A stretch of 64,000 nucleotides of DNA from Sphingobacteriales bacterium (GCA_027483645.1 JAIXUD010000021.1:1-64000); one strand, 5' to 3'. Shown: positions 17,036 to 26,020, numbered from the stretch's first letter. Notes: generated by a model not told the origin, from the letters alone. A program made the numbers and translations.

Positions 17036-18619
17036 TTACTCCCTATCCTCGTTCACATAATAATTGCCTTTGTACCAATACGCCACCGGTATAAATAAGA
17101 TGGCTACGCCAAGTAGCAACCCCACGAAAATGAAGTAGTACTGCGAGCCTAGGAAACGATTGTAATCCATGGTTACGTCCTTTAATTGCGCCGGGTGGGT
17201 GGCGGCGGTTTGGTATTGAACGGGTTGCCCATCAATGTCTAATAGTTCAACGGAATTATCAGCTGGATTGGTTGCGCCCGCTATAAAGGTGCCGCTGAAG
17301 TACGTGGTATCTATATTGCCGTCGTCATTGGTCTTTACATTGTAGAGTGTGCCTACTTTCGGCAAATCAATGCGGTGGCCAGGCTCAAGGGTTTTGCCCT
17401 GCTCAATGCTGATAAAGGTACCCTCCTTATTTGGGGAGATTGCTTGTACTGTTATCGGTTGTAAAATAGCCAGGTTTACCACAATGGTAATGGCGTTACC
17501 TAGTGTTACACTAAAGTAAAACATAGCCATCACCAGCGATTTAATAGCAGGCGGCGCTTGCGTATAGGCAAACTCCAGCGCAGTGATGCTCACCATCACC
17601 TCGCCGGTGGTAATAATGAGGTAGGCCAAGCACTGCCAAGCCACATGCACGGTGTGGCCAGCCTCCATTTGCATATCAATCCAACCGCTTACCACAAATG
17701 CTAAAGAGGTAATAAACAACCCCATGCCAATTTTGCGCAGGGCTGTAAGTTTAAAAACTTTGTTGATGAGCGGGTAGCCCACAAAAGCGAAGAACGGCGT
17801 GAGGGTAATGATGAAGAAGGCGTTGATGGCCTGTATTTGTGAAGGCAGCACCTCAAAACTCCAAGAACCAATGGAAACGGTTTTATCCATTAGCGCACGG
17901 CTGGCTTGTAACACCCAAGTGCTCATAGTTTGGTCAAACAAGCTCCAGAAAACAGAGACAAAAAGGAAGAAAATAATGCTGAGGCGAAGCAAAATTTTGC
18001 CCGTGGCAGCGGTAAACATAGTTTCGAGATAAGCTTCTAGGCCCACCGGCTCTACGGTTGTAAAGTCTTTTCTGCCTAGCCAAAATACCCAGGTAGCTAA
18101 AAGCATCAATGCACCTGGTACGCCAAAAGCCACTTGTGGCCCATAAGCCTCTAACAGCCAAGGGGTGAGCAATGCCGAGATAAATGCACCGATATTAATA
18201 GCGAGATAGAAGAACCCAAATGCCTTGTCGAGCAAATTACTGTTGCGGGAGGTAAACTGGTCGCCGAGGTGCGAGGCTACGTTGGGCTTGATACCGCCAG
18301 AGCCCACGGCAATGAGCATTAGGCCCATGGCCAGCCCCGTCTGCGTTTCGTAAATGGCCAGCACCAGATGCCCCAGGCAATAGATAATGCTTAGGCCAAT
18401 AATGGTTCTGTACTTACCCAGCACAGCATCGGCTAAAAACGCGCCGGCCAAAGGCAGAAAGTATACCGCCATGCCAAACGAATGTATCCAATTAATGGCC
18501 GTACCTTCGCCCATCAGCAGGTATTGTGTCATAAACACCATGAGGATGGCCTTCATGCCATAATAGCTAAACCGCTCGGCCGCTTCGTTGCCGATTATGT
18601 AGGGAATGCCTTTGGGCAT
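17036..18619 (-). CDS. POT/PTR family proton-dependent peptide transporter
   Basis: A 527-residue major facilitator of the proton-coupled oligopeptide transporter family. The N-terminus shows the PTR2 signatures: NEAAERFSYYGMKAIL (ExxERFxYYG, substrate/proton coupling) and later FYLAINIGAFIS. Around twelve to fourteen hydrophobic segments are present, with an extra extramembrane insert of about 90 residues (about 405-490), which is common in Bacteroidota members. It imports di- and tripeptides. Start and promoter region lie in a divergent gap with the queuosine-precursor transporter, bounded by octad repeats. Confidence 0.85.
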   Translation of the reverse strand: MPKGIPYIIGNEAAERFSYYGMKAILMVFMTQYLLMGEGTAINWIHSFGMAVYFLPLAGAFLADAVLGKYRTIIGLSIIYCLGHLVLAIYETQTGLAMGLMLIAVGSGGIKPNVASHLGDQFTSRNSNLLDKAFGFFYLAINIGAFISALLTPWLLEAYGPQVAFGVPGALMLLATWVFWLGRKDFTTVEPVGLEAYLETMFTAATGKILLRLSIIFFLFVSVFWSLFDQTMSTWVLQASRALMDKTVSIGSWSFEVLPSQIQAINAFFIITLTPFFAFVGYPLINKVFKLTALRKIGMGLFITSLAFVVSGWIDMQMEAGHTVHVAWQCLAYLIITTGEVMVSITALEFAYTQAPPAIKSLVMAMFYFSVTLGNAITIVVNLAILQPITVQAISPNKEGTFISIEQGKTLEPGHRIDLPKVGTLYNVKTNDDGNIDTTYFSGTFIAGATNPADNSVELLDIDGQPVQYQTAATHPAQLKDVTMDYNRFLGSQYYFIFVGLLLGVAILFIPVAYWYKGNYYVNEDRE

Positions 18620-18626
18620 TGTTTTC

Positions 18627-18672
18627 GGGTGATCAGTTGACTGGATAATCGGTATTTAGTTAAATGGTTAAT
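18627..18672 (-). repeat. Octad array upstream of the POT gene
   Basis: Period-8 sequence built of GTTGACTG/GGTTAATC-like units; in the sense of the POT gene it reads as AATCAACT-type units, the same as the array at 18770 in the sense of the other gene. Confidence 0.5.
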
Positions 18673-18769
18673 CTATAAATCTTTGGATCAATTAAGCAGT
18701 TTTGTATAGGCAATAATTTAAACTGTTGGTTAATTCAATAACCCGTGCTAAGTTAGCCACGAATATACC

Positions 18770-18810
18770 GATTAACTAATCAACCAATCAACTGATTAAC
18801 CGATCAAACC
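18770..18810 (+). repeat. Octad array upstream of the queuosine-precursor transporter
   Basis: Five units with period eight: GATTAACT, AATCAACC, AATCAACT, GATTAACC, GATCAAAC, ending 6 bases before the ATG at 18817. Confidence 0.7.
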
Positions 18811-18816
18811 GCCATC

Positions 18817-19599
18817 ATGCTCGATATTACCTCCAACAAAGCCACCCGCTTGTTCCTGATCCTTGGTGGCATTTTTATTACCAATGCCCTAGTGGCGGAG
18901 TTTATTGGGGTGAAGATTTTCCAGTTGGAGGATAGTTTGGGCTTAGAGCGCGCTAGTATAAAGGTGTTTGGTTTTGACCTCTCCTTTCAATTGACAGCAG
19001 GCGTGCTGCTGTGGCCAGTGGTGTTTATCCTTACCGATGTTATCAATGAGTACTATGGTAAAAAAGGGGTGCGATTGCTCTCCTTTCTAACCGCTGGATT
19101 GATTGCTTATTCGTTTTTGATGATATCGCTTGGCATTGGCACTACTCCTGCTGATTGGTGGGTAGGTAGCGCGCAAGACAAAGGCGTGGATGATTACAAC
19201 CTTGCTTACAAAACCGTTTTTGGCCAAGGGCGGTGGATTATTATCGGCTCATTGGTTGCATTTTTGGTTGGTCAGATATTGGATGTTTTGGTATTTCATC
19301 AAATAAAACGTGCCACTGGCGAGAAATATGTGTGGATACGCGCTACGGGTTCCACATTAGTTTCGCAATTAGTGGATAGCTATGTGGTGTTGTTTATTGC
19401 TTTTTACGTTGGTGGAGATTGGTCTATGGCGCAAGTGTTGGCGGTGTGTACGGTAAATTACATTTACAAAGTAGCCATGGCCATAAGCCTCACCCCCGCC
19501 ATTTACCTCATGCACGGCATCATCGACCGCCACCTAGGTGAACCACTAGCCCACAAAATGAAACAAGAAGCAATGGATAGAAGTGGGGGAGTAATATAG
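18817..19599 (+). CDS. yhhQ: Queuosine precursor transporter (YhhQ/VUT family)
   Basis: A 260-residue membrane protein of the VUT_1/YhhQ family with six to seven hydrophobic segments. Family marks include WPVVFILTDVINEYYGKKGVR near residue 65 and SQLVDSYVVLFIAFY near residue 190. E. coli YhhQ imports preQ0/preQ1, precursors of the tRNA base queuosine. The Bacteroidota members are longer at the first loop, as here. No queuosine biosynthesis gene lies nearby. Its TAG stop codon starts a heptad array. Confidence 0.85.
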   Translation: MLDITSNKATRLFLILGGIFITNALVAEFIGVKIFQLEDSLGLERASIKVFGFDLSFQLTAGVLLWPVVFILTDVINEYYGKKGVRLLSFLTAGLIAYSFLMISLGIGTTPADWWVGSAQDKGVDDYNLAYKTVFGQGRWIIIGSLVAFLVGQILDVLVFHQIKRATGEKYVWIRATGSTLVSQLVDSYVVLFIAFYVGGDWSMAQVLAVCTVNYIYKVAMAISLTPAIYLMHGIIDRHLGEPLAHKMKQEAMDRSGGVI

Positions 19600-19648
19600 A
19601 CCATGGACCAAGGACGATGGACCATGGATGCTGCAATTTGGTTGATGG
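19597..19648 (+). repeat. Heptad array, TGGACCA family, with tail
   Basis: Five units TAGACCA, TGGACCA, AGGACGA, TGGACCA, TGGATGC then TGCAATTTGG and TTGATGG. The first unit contains the TAG stop of yhhQ. The downstream 230 bp before rluD contain a hairpin repeat and another heptad array. Confidence 0.8.
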
Positions 19649-19687
19649 CAATACGTTTGATATTATGTCGGTGTGGTGTGGGCATTA

Positions 19688-19737
19688 GAGACGCAATGTC
19701 CGTTACATCCTCGTTTGAAACGAGGACGAGTTGACAC
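19688..19737 (+). repeat. Hairpin repeat, copy 1
   Basis: About 50 bp closely related to 44698-44747: both share GACGCANTGTCCGTTACATC, then a self-complementary CGT-rich hairpin, then GACGAGT. Confidence 0.6.
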
Positions 19738-19851
19738 GAAATTCATTGCCTGAGACGCATTGCGTCCGGAGGTCGTTGCCACTCCGCTAACAATCTTATG
19801 CCCCTTTGGGGCGTACTGGATAGCAACGATTAAGGATTTTATCCTGCAGAA

Positions 19852-19885
19852 AGTCTTGATACTTGATACTCAGTACTTGATACTA
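19852..19885 (-). repeat. Heptad array, AAGTATC family, over the rluD stop codon
   Basis: Sense units TAGTATC, AAGTACT, GAGTATC, AAGTATC, AAGACTT. The TAG stop of rluD is in the first unit. Confidence 0.8.
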
Positions 19886-20950
19886 CTTATCAATCTTATT
19901 CTTAAAATACCCCCTCCATTTTTCAATCACCGCTTCCATATCGGCTGGCAATACGCTTTCGAAAAGCATTTCTTTTTTGAGTACAGGGTGGTAGAAACCT
20001 AATACCTTGGCGTGCAGCGCTTGGCGGGGTATCAACTTGAAACAATTGTCAACAAACTGCTTGTACTTGCTGTAGATAGTACCTTTCATTATCTCGTCGC
20101 CGCCGTAAGTTGCATCATTAAATAGCGGGTGGCCTATGGATTTCATGTGTACGCGTATCTGGTGGGTGCGGCCGGTTTCAAGCTTGCACTCTACGAGCGT
20201 TACATAACCGAACCGCTCCAAAACCTTGTAGTGGGTTATGGCATGCTTGCTGCCGCTATCACCATCGGGGAACACGTCCATCTTCTTGCGGAAACGCAGA
20301 TTGCGGCCTAGGTTTACGTTGATGGTGCCTTCGTCTTCCTTTACATCCCCCCAAACGAGGGCAACATAGCGGCGCTGTATAGTGTGGTCATAAAATTGTT
20401 TGGCCAGCTGCGCCATTACCAGTTCATCTTTGGCGATAATCATAAGGCCAGTGGTGTCCTTATCAATACGGTGAACTAGGCCTGGGCGTATATCGCTGCT
20501 GTTCTTACCTGTTGGCAGGTTCTTACCGAAGTGGTATAGAATGGCATTAACCAAAGTACCAGTGTGGTTGCCCGAACCAGGGTGTACCACAAGCCCAGCT
20601 TGTTTGTTAAGAATTACAATCCACTCGTCTTCGTAAACAATATCCAGAGGAATATTCTCAGGATCAAGGGAGTATTCATGCGAAGCTCTAGTAACTAAAA
20701 CGGTAATTACATCCAGTGGTTTTACCTTGTAGTTTACCTTAACGGGTAGGCCGTTTACCTTTACCAAGCCAGCCTCTGCCACGTTTTGAATGCGGCTGCG
20801 GCTCACGTTCTCCAATCGGTTCAGTAAGAATTTGTCAATGCGTAAAGGGTCTTGGCCTTTGTCAACTTTAATGGTGGTATGCAGGAAAAGCTCTTCGGGG
20901 CCTTCTTCTAATTCGTCAGCGCCATCAATAGTGGTATCGTCTTGTAACAT
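19883..20950 (-). CDS. rluD: RluA/RluD-family 23S rRNA pseudouridine synthase
   Basis: A 355-residue enzyme. An N-terminal S4 RNA-binding domain (about 35-95, LRIDKFLLNRLENVSRSRIQ) precedes the catalytic domain; the motif GLVHRIDKDTTGLMIIAK holds the catalytic aspartate, and KLETGRTHQIRVHM is the second signature. RluD isomerises uridines of helix 69 in 23S rRNA; RluA-family specificity is not fully predictable by sequence. I chose the ATG at 20950 rather than the TTG at 20968 because the -7 box TACTTTTG ends 5 bases before it. Confidence 0.88.
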   Translation of the reverse strand: MLQDDTTIDGADELEEGPEELFLHTTIKVDKGQDPLRIDKFLLNRLENVSRSRIQNVAEAGLVKVNGLPVKVNYKVKPLDVITVLVTRASHEYSLDPENIPLDIVYEDEWIVILNKQAGLVVHPGSGNHTGTLVNAILYHFGKNLPTGKNSSDIRPGLVHRIDKDTTGLMIIAKDELVMAQLAKQFYDHTIQRRYVALVWGDVKEDEGTINVNLGRNLRFRKKMDVFPDGDSGSKHAITHYKVLERFGYVTLVECKLETGRTHQIRVHMKSIGHPLFNDATYGGDEIMKGTIYSKYKQFVDNCFKLIPRQALHAKVLGFYHPVLKKEMLFESVLPADMEAVIEKWRGYFKNKIDK

Positions 20951-20955
20951 GGGTG

Positions 20956-20963
20956 CAAAAGTA
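20956..20963 (-). promoter_or_regulatory. -7 box TACTTTTG of rluD
   Basis: A consensus -7 box ending 5 bases before the ATG; it decides the start codon. Confidence 0.65.
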
Positions 20964-20975
20964 CGCAATTTAGTT

Positions 20976-21003
20976 GCGGGTTTCGAGTTCCGGGTTACGG
21001 GTT
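20976..21003 (-). repeat. Heptad array, AACCCGN family, upstream of rluD
   Basis: Four exact-length units; in sense AACCCGT, AACCCGG, AACTCGA, AACCCGC, followed 12 bases later by the -7 box. Confidence 0.75.
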
Positions 21004-21173
21004 GAAATATTCCCTTATATCGTTAGGGTGAAGAACATTACCAAAACCATTGGATAACCAGGAGAATGGTACGCGCTGGAGGGGGAATTAGAACATTAGC
21101 GTGAGGCAACACCAAACGTATGTAATGCGTTTCAGGCAATACGTTTTCGGAAGATCATAAATCTTAGAAAATA

Positions 21174-21845
21174 TTACCCCTGCTCAGTCTCGCGCACGTG
21201 CTGTGCCGAAGGTTGTTTCTTTGGTAGGTTGGTATCAAACACTTTGTCCCAGATGTCGGAAGTAAAGCCATAGCCATAATCTGGGTCGCGGAAGTGGTGG
21301 TCCATGTGGTGCTTCTTGATGCGCTGGAAGTAAGACCATTTCCAGTTGTAATGGTGCACCGCGTAGTGCGACATGTCATAAATCAAGTAGCCCATCAAAA
21401 AGCCAGCAAATGCAGGTGCCATCATCAATGGGCCAAGCAAAGCATAAAACGTAAAGAAGAACAGCACCGCCAATGGCAAACTTACTGATGGGGGCATTAC
21501 CAAGCGGGTACTATCTTGCGGATAATCGTGGTGCACGCCATGGCTAAGAAAGTGGAAACGCTTGCCTAGCTCGCTAGTAGCATGGTAATGGAAGATGAAG
21601 CGGTGCACCGCATACTCAAAAAATGTCCAAGTAAATACCCCGGCAAACCAAAGACCCACTCGTGCTAGTACGGATACTTCAGCCACTGGTATTTGGAAGA
21701 AGGTAACATAGAGAAAATACAAGATAGGCGGTAGGTACAAATAAAGCGGCACCGAGTAATGCACTTTGGATAGGGCATTGATGGTATCGTTCTTAAACAT
21801 CCTGGCGGACTCGTTCTTGGTATGTACAAACAGTTTCTTACTCAT
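21174..21845 (-). CDS. Sterol desaturase/fatty acid hydroxylase family protein
   Basis: A 223-residue membrane di-iron enzyme with hydrophobic segments at about 32-52, 58-80, 118-140 and 145-160. Histidine clusters HRFIFHYH, HFLSHGVHHDYP, HYAVHHYN and KKHHMDHHF match the fatty acid hydroxylase superfamily (PF04116), whose members hydroxylate acyl chains of sphingolipids or ornithine lipids, or carotenoids. Substrate not assignable. A consensus -7 box lies 22 bases upstream. Confidence 0.82.
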   Translation of the reverse strand: MSKKLFVHTKNESARMFKNDTINALSKVHYSVPLYLYLPPILYFLYVTFFQIPVAEVSVLARVGLWFAGVFTWTFFEYAVHRFIFHYHATSELGKRFHFLSHGVHHDYPQDSTRLVMPPSVSLPLAVLFFFTFYALLGPLMMAPAFAGFLMGYLIYDMSHYAVHHYNWKWSYFQRIKKHHMDHHFRDPDYGYGFTSDIWDKVFDTNLPKKQPSAQHVRETEQG

Positions 21846-21867
21846 ACTAATTGATGCTTTGCGGGTA

Positions 21868-21875
21868 CAAAGTTA
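21868..21875 (-). promoter_or_regulatory. -7 box TAACTTTG
   Basis: A perfect consensus match, 22 bases upstream of the hydroxylase ATG. Confidence 0.6.
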
Positions 21876-22086
21876 ATGAAAAGATGTAAGCATGGTGAGA
21901 AATCGGCACAAAAATGGCTAGTCGATAATTACCGCTAGCCATCTATTCATATCTATCTAATTTCTAGTGGATTATATACTAACTAAAGGAAGAACCATTT
22001 TCTAGGAGGTTTGCCCTACGGATACATCCCGATTTATTATGTTGGTAAAGCTTCTCCTGAAAATGACCCTAATCGCTTGCTATAAT

Positions 22087-22587
22087 TTAAGCTTTTACTT
22101 TGCCGTGCTCGCCTTCATATTGCTGCCCAGTAACAATGGCTTTTGCTATTTTGAATACCTCCACCATGGTACTTGCTGAGCCATCCCAATATGCGGCCGA
22201 TTCTATGTCAACCTTTAACAGGCTTATCCCCGGCGTTTCCAAGCCATGAGGGTACCAAGCTTTCATTATGGGCGACCATAGTTCTTCCATTTTGGCTTTG
22301 TCTTTCACCACATCAGCTTTACCGCTCACGCTTACAAAGTTACTGTAGTTGCTATCAGCATAACTGATGTTCACCAGCGAATCTTTCTTGATTTCGTAGT
22401 CCTTTCCGGTATTTTCATTGCTGAAAAACCAAAGACATCCGTCCTCATCCATTTGCTGGGTCTGCATCGGGCGGGCAAATAATGCTTCACCATCAGGGGC
22501 TTGGGTTACCAGCATGCCTACTTTTACAGAAAGTATCAATTCTTGTACCTTAGTCAACTGGGGTTTGTTCTGTTTAGCCGTTTTCAT
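22087..22587 (-). CDS. Pyridoxamine 5'-phosphate oxidase-like general stress protein
   Basis: A 166-residue protein of the split-barrel flavin-binding family, close to general stress protein 26 types (KVGMLVTQAPDGEALFARPMQTQQMDEDGCLWFFSN, then VSGKADVVKD and AYWDG). These bind FMN or F420-like cofactors and are linked to stress responses; a PNPOx activity is not expected. It lies 12 bp downstream of the OMP gene on the same strand and may be co-transcribed. No signal peptide. Confidence 0.8.
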   Translation of the reverse strand: MKTAKQNKPQLTKVQELILSVKVGMLVTQAPDGEALFARPMQTQQMDEDGCLWFFSNENTGKDYEIKKDSLVNISYADSNYSNFVSVSGKADVVKDKAKMEELWSPIMKAWYPHGLETPGISLLKVDIESAAYWDGSASTMVEVFKIAKAIVTGQQYEGEHGKVKA

Positions 22588-22599
22588 ACTTAGTGTTTT

Positions 22600-23277
22600 T
22601 TATTTTTTGCCAATTGGGAAACCCACGCCTACCGAAAAGGTAAGGGCACCGTTACGCACATTATAGTTATCAGCAATGTTTAGCAACCCAAGGTTGTAGC
22701 GCAACTCAGGATTTATCCAAATACGGTCAGCCACCCGTATGTTCACGCCACCACCGGCGTTTAAGCCAACGTCGAATTTGTGAGTAGTTTCACTGTCGTA
22801 AAAGTTGTTAACTTCCGATTCGATGGGTTCTAAGGTTTTGCTACGCCCTAAAACCAGAAAACCGACAGATGGGCCGATGGATACATGCGGACGTACAGCT
22901 CCTTCTTTAACAAAAAAGAAGCGGAACAATAGCGGTATTTCCAAGTAATCCATACGGGTTACCGATTTAACGTCGCCAAAAGGAGAATCAATCCTAAAGC
23001 GGCTACCCTTGGCTGAATAAAGCAACTCGCCCGATACGGCAAACCAGCTATCGTTGCTCCAGGTGAAGAATCCTCCAAATTGCGGTCCTACCTTCATTTT
23101 GGCATCATCGTTATCAAAATCGTTGCCCCAGAAATGGGTTAGGTTTACACCTACTTTTGGCCCGATGGTCCAGCGGCTAACTTTTGCTTTTTTCGGTGTG
23201 TCTTGTGCTTGCGCAGGGTTGATAGCAGCCACTATCATGAAAGCGGCTAATACTAATGCTGTGGAAAGTGTTCTCAT
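22600..23277 (-). CDS. PorT-like outer membrane beta-barrel protein
   Basis: A 225-residue protein with signal peptide (residues 1-24, ending PAQAQ) and an eight-stranded barrel pattern of alternating residues, beginning WTIGPKVGVNLTHFWG and ending ALTFSVGVGFPIGKK, typical of PorT-family/OMP_b-brl_2 barrels of Bacteroidota. Function unknown; PorT itself belongs to type IX secretion, but most relatives are unassigned porin-like proteins. Confidence 0.75.
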   Translation of the reverse strand: MRTLSTALVLAAFMIVAAINPAQAQDTPKKAKVSRWTIGPKVGVNLTHFWGNDFDNDDAKMKVGPQFGGFFTWSNDSWFAVSGELLYSAKGSRFRIDSPFGDVKSVTRMDYLEIPLLFRFFFVKEGAVRPHVSIGPSVGFLVLGRSKTLEPIESEVNNFYDSETTHKFDVGLNAGGGVNIRVADRIWINPELRYNLGLLNIADNYNVRNGALTFSVGVGFPIGKK

Positions 23278-23437
23278 AATTTATATGGGGTTAGTGGTTT
23301 TCACTCACCCCACTCCAACTAAATACTGTTCCAATTGTACAACATGGTTGTTATTCAACCATTTGCACCATGCTAAGAGAAAACAGGTTGGGGCATACTT
23401 GACACAGCATGCTCGTGCAGTTCCCCAATAGAAGAAG

Positions 23438-23989
23438 TTACTTACTTAAAAATGCTGCACCAGCAGCCAGTGCTTTGGCATGTACTATACAAGTACTTTG
23501 GTGGGCACCTGGCAGATAGCCAGTACTCATAAGGAATTCGTTTACAATTTCGCCACCTGTAAACTTGAAGGTCTTTTTAAACAGTTTTACCCACTCTTCC
23601 TTGGTTTTGGGGTGGTGGTGCTCAATCCATAGTTTGAAAGAGCCGCACTCCTTTTGCAAGCCTTGTATTACTTGTGCATTGTGTATGGCAGCGTTTATCT
23701 TCAAGCGGTTGCGTATGATGCCCGCATCACCCATTAGGCGGTTAAACTCTACCTCATCGTACTTGGCTATCTTATTAATATTGAAGCTATGGTAAGCCTT
23801 GCGGAAGTTTTCTTGTTTATTGAGGATGGTGGTCCAGCTTAGGCCAGCTTGGTTTATCTCCAGTATCAACCTGCCAAACAGCTCGTTATCATTATCGATA
23901 GGGAACCCGTATTGCTTATCATGGTAATGAATGTGCGGGTTGTTGGGCTCGCTCTGGCGGATGCTTTGAACGTAAGTGCAGTAGCTCAT
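23438..23989 (-). CDS. tag: DNA-3-methyladenine glycosylase I
   Basis: A 183-residue helix-hairpin-helix glycosylase of the Tag family, which removes 3-methyladenine from DNA. The N-terminal MSYC and HYHDKQYGFP, and the C-terminal GAHQSTC, give the Cys-His-His-Cys zinc site known for Tag; LILEINQAGLSWTTIL is the core helix block. Length matches the family. Its ATG overlaps the stop of the upstream membrane protein by 4 bp (ATGA), so the three genes from 25334 down are coupled. Confidence 0.87.
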   Translation of the reverse strand: MSYCTYVQSIRQSEPNNPHIHYHDKQYGFPIDNDNELFGRLILEINQAGLSWTTILNKQENFRKAYHSFNINKIAKYDEVEFNRLMGDAGIIRNRLKINAAIHNAQVIQGLQKECGSFKLWIEHHHPKTKEEWVKLFKKTFKFTGGEIVNEFLMSTGYLPGAHQSTCIVHAKALAAGAAFLSK

Positions 23990-24852
23990 GGCTGGTGTTC
24001 GGCTAATTTGTGATAAATGGTAAAGTATTCATCGATGGTATCAGCTGAACATAAAAGATTTGGCAAAGCGTACCCGAATCTTTTAACCTCCTCATTTAAT
24101 GTGACAGGGTCTACCACTAAAATGTCATAGTAAACTGATATTTGGTTGCGGCTACTATGGAATATTAGCCACCCCTTCACACAGCTCCAAGGGATAATTT
24201 CAGTGGATATGGTGAGCGTTTCGCGGGAAAATACCAAAGGATGCTGATCCTTGATTTTCCAGAATTTGTAAATATCCTTGCCCATAAATATCACTGGTAA
24301 ATAAAAGCAAATACTAAGGAATATTAAAGGTTTTGTAGCAACCCCAACCAAATAAAATACAATTGGGGTACATAAGAAAAATATAGCACCTGCCACGTTC
24401 TCCCAAAACTGCTTTTTTGAATAACCGATATACACTATCCCATCTTCAGGTACTAGATAGCCTAAGCTCAATAAATCACCATCGTTGGAAGTTAATTGCC
24501 AGCAATGGTTTAGCACTTGTTGGGTTACCCCAATCCGTGGATATACCTTATTTAATAAGCTGCCCTGAGGATACAAAACCCCACTTCGCAGTAAACGATG
24601 ATATAACAACTTGGGTGTTGCAACATTTGCCATTGCCCACACAAACCACCGCCAAAAAGAGCATATATACCAGCCAATGCCTAAGAAAAAACCAACTACT
24701 ACAAAGAGAAGTCCCCATAATTCATTGGTAATGAATAGGAGGGAAAATCCAATTGCCAGCCCAGAGAACATAATGGCAAGCATCGGCCTTGTGAGCATTT
24801 TATTGTAACGCTCATAAGCTTGGCTGATTGTTATATTGTCTTGAAAGCTCAT
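23986..24852 (-). CDS. Membrane protein of unknown function, 288 aa
   Basis: Two pairs of hydrophobic segments (about residues 22-45 and 48-72; about 150-170 and 172-190) separate soluble parts; the C-terminal 90 residues look like a beta-rich PH-type domain similar in pattern to the small upstream neighbour. I recognise no named family. It overlaps both neighbours by 4 bp, which argues for a real, co-translated gene. The role, and why it travels with tag, is unknown. Confidence 0.65.
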   Translation of the reverse strand: MSFQDNITISQAYERYNKMLTRPMLAIMFSGLAIGFSLLFITNELWGLLFVVVGFFLGIGWYICSFWRWFVWAMANVATPKLLYHRLLRSGVLYPQGSLLNKVYPRIGVTQQVLNHCWQLTSNDGDLLSLGYLVPEDGIVYIGYSKKQFWENVAGAIFFLCTPIVFYLVGVATKPLIFLSICFYLPVIFMGKDIYKFWKIKDQHPLVFSRETLTISTEIIPWSCVKGWLIFHSSRNQISVYYDILVVDPVTLNEEVKRFGYALPNLLCSADTIDEYFTIYHKLAEHQP

Positions 24853-25334
24853 AAATTATTAAAGGTGCTATATTGGTTTCGATACTGTTCAAACAACTTC
24901 TTAATCTCCCCAGCAGTTTTTTCTAAGTGGGCTACGCTTTCCTTTATAATTATAGGCTCCCCAACTCTACCTAATATTTTCTTTTGAAGTGTAAGGATAA
25001 GGTATACCGTTCGGTTACCATGCTCTATGCTCAAATCACTTACTTCATACCACTCAAATGTATGGTCAAAGAATTTAGAGCCTGTGGGCGAGAGTATAAT
25101 CTCCGTCTTCTTGCCATTGTACCACCAAAAGTAAATGTTCATTAAGAAAATAAGGAAAGCAATGATGGTGACTGCCAGGTCGGCCTTGAAGTTGTAAAGG
25201 TACTCTGGGCTAGTCAGTAGATTATAAAGCAAGTAGCCGAACAGCACAAGTGCGATAAAACCTTTTATCTTAAACCCGAGGGTTTTGGCTTTGATGATAA
25301 TAGAAGCGGAAGAAACAATAGGTTGTGCATACAT
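24849..25334 (-). CDS. Membrane protein with PH-like C-terminal part, unknown function
   Basis: A 161-residue protein with two transmembrane helices (about 24-42 and 52-70) followed by a beta-rich soluble domain of about 85 residues, an arrangement seen in bacterial PH/YcxB-like membrane proteins. First gene of a three-gene overlapping set with the 288-aa membrane protein and tag. A consensus -7 box lies 7 bases from the ATG. Confidence 0.65.
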   Translation of the reverse strand: MYAQPIVSSASIIIKAKTLGFKIKGFIALVLFGYLLYNLLTSPEYLYNFKADLAVTIIAFLIFLMNIYFWWYNGKKTEIILSPTGSKFFDHTFEWYEVSDLSIEHGNRTVYLILTLQKKILGRVGEPIIIKESVAHLEKTAGEIKKLFEQYRNQYSTFNNL

Positions 25335-25341
25335 AACAACG

Positions 25342-25349
25342 CAAAGTTA
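25342..25349 (-). promoter_or_regulatory. -7 box TAACTTTG of the tag operon
   Basis: A perfect TAnnTTTG match 7 bases before the ATG at 25334. Confidence 0.65.
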
Positions 25350-25368
25350 GGTATTATTTGCTCTGCCT

Positions 25369-25890
25369 TTAGCCTATTACCCCTTGCATACTCTTCAAAT
25401 GGTGCCGGTTGTGGTACAAAGTAAAGTGTGCCAACTCCCTCAAGGTGAGCTTGCCCAGTAAGGGGTGCTTTACTTGCAAGGTGTCTAGCTCCTTATCAGT
25501 TTTAGTGGCTAGGGCGGTAAGGTAGGCCTTGCCTATATCAGTATATTTAGCTAATAGCTTTTGCTTGTCCAATGGAAGGGCAAGTTTTGGCTCATACTCT
25601 TTCGTCGATTTGGCTCCGTTGGCTAGGTGGCGTTGGTAATCGGCAACCACTTCCTCGTAGCTTCGGGAGCCCTTGGTACTTTTACCATATATTAAGGCTA
25701 GTGCGACCCCTGGCATAGTATAAGCCAAATTAGTCCCCTTTTGCGAAATGATGAGGTGAAGCAGCTGCTGGGCGCTGTTCCATCTGCCACTAGGGCCTTG
25801 TAGCAGCTGCATATCGTTATGGTTAGCCACAAAGGCCTGTATCTCGGCAAATACTTGGCGGGTTTCGGCGATGGTTTGCTGTAGTTTCAT
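25369..25890 (-). CDS. DinB-like superfamily protein (DUF1569 type)
   Basis: A 173-residue helical protein of the DinB/YfiT-like four-helix superfamily. The N-terminal SGRWNSAQQLLHLIIS and the C-terminal HFTLYHNRHHLKSM supply the metal-binding histidines. Family members bind a metal and are often thiol-dependent transferases, but most, as here, have no known substrate. Monocistronic, separated from the tag operon by 34 bp. Confidence 0.72.
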   Translation of the reverse strand: MKLQQTIAETRQVFAEIQAFVANHNDMQLLQGPSGRWNSAQQLLHLIISQKGTNLAYTMPGVALALIYGKSTKGSRSYEEVVADYQRHLANGAKSTKEYEPKLALPLDKQKLLAKYTDIGKAYLTALATKTDKELDTLQVKHPLLGKLTLRELAHFTLYHNRHHLKSMQGVIG

Positions 25891-25970
25891 AGCGGTTGGG
25901 TAGTGTTTCAGTAAATTTAAAGAATCCTTTTCTTACTTTTTAGGTTGATAATGATGTACCTTGAAGCTGT

Positions 25971-26004
25971 CTTGTGTCTTACGTCTTGTGTCTTGCGTCT
26001 CATA
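25971..26004 (+). repeat. Heptad array, AAGACAC family, upstream of 26030
   Basis: Units CTTGTGT, CTTACGT, CTTGTGT, CTTGCGT and a partial fifth. The preceding CCTTGAAGCTGT is the reverse complement of the family tail. Confidence 0.75.
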
Positions 26005-26012
26005 ATAAGCCT

Positions 26013-26020
26013 TATATTTG
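26013..26020 (+). promoter_or_regulatory. -7 box TATATTTG
   Basis: A consensus -7 box 9 bases before the preferred TTG start at 26030, directly after a heptad array. A TTG start inside this box (26018) is thus unlikely. Confidence 0.6.

Noticed and set aside
19800-19812. GCCCCTTTGGGGC palindrome as an operator
   Set aside because: It lies between convergent gene ends, so no promoter is expected; more likely part of the repeat-rich gap.
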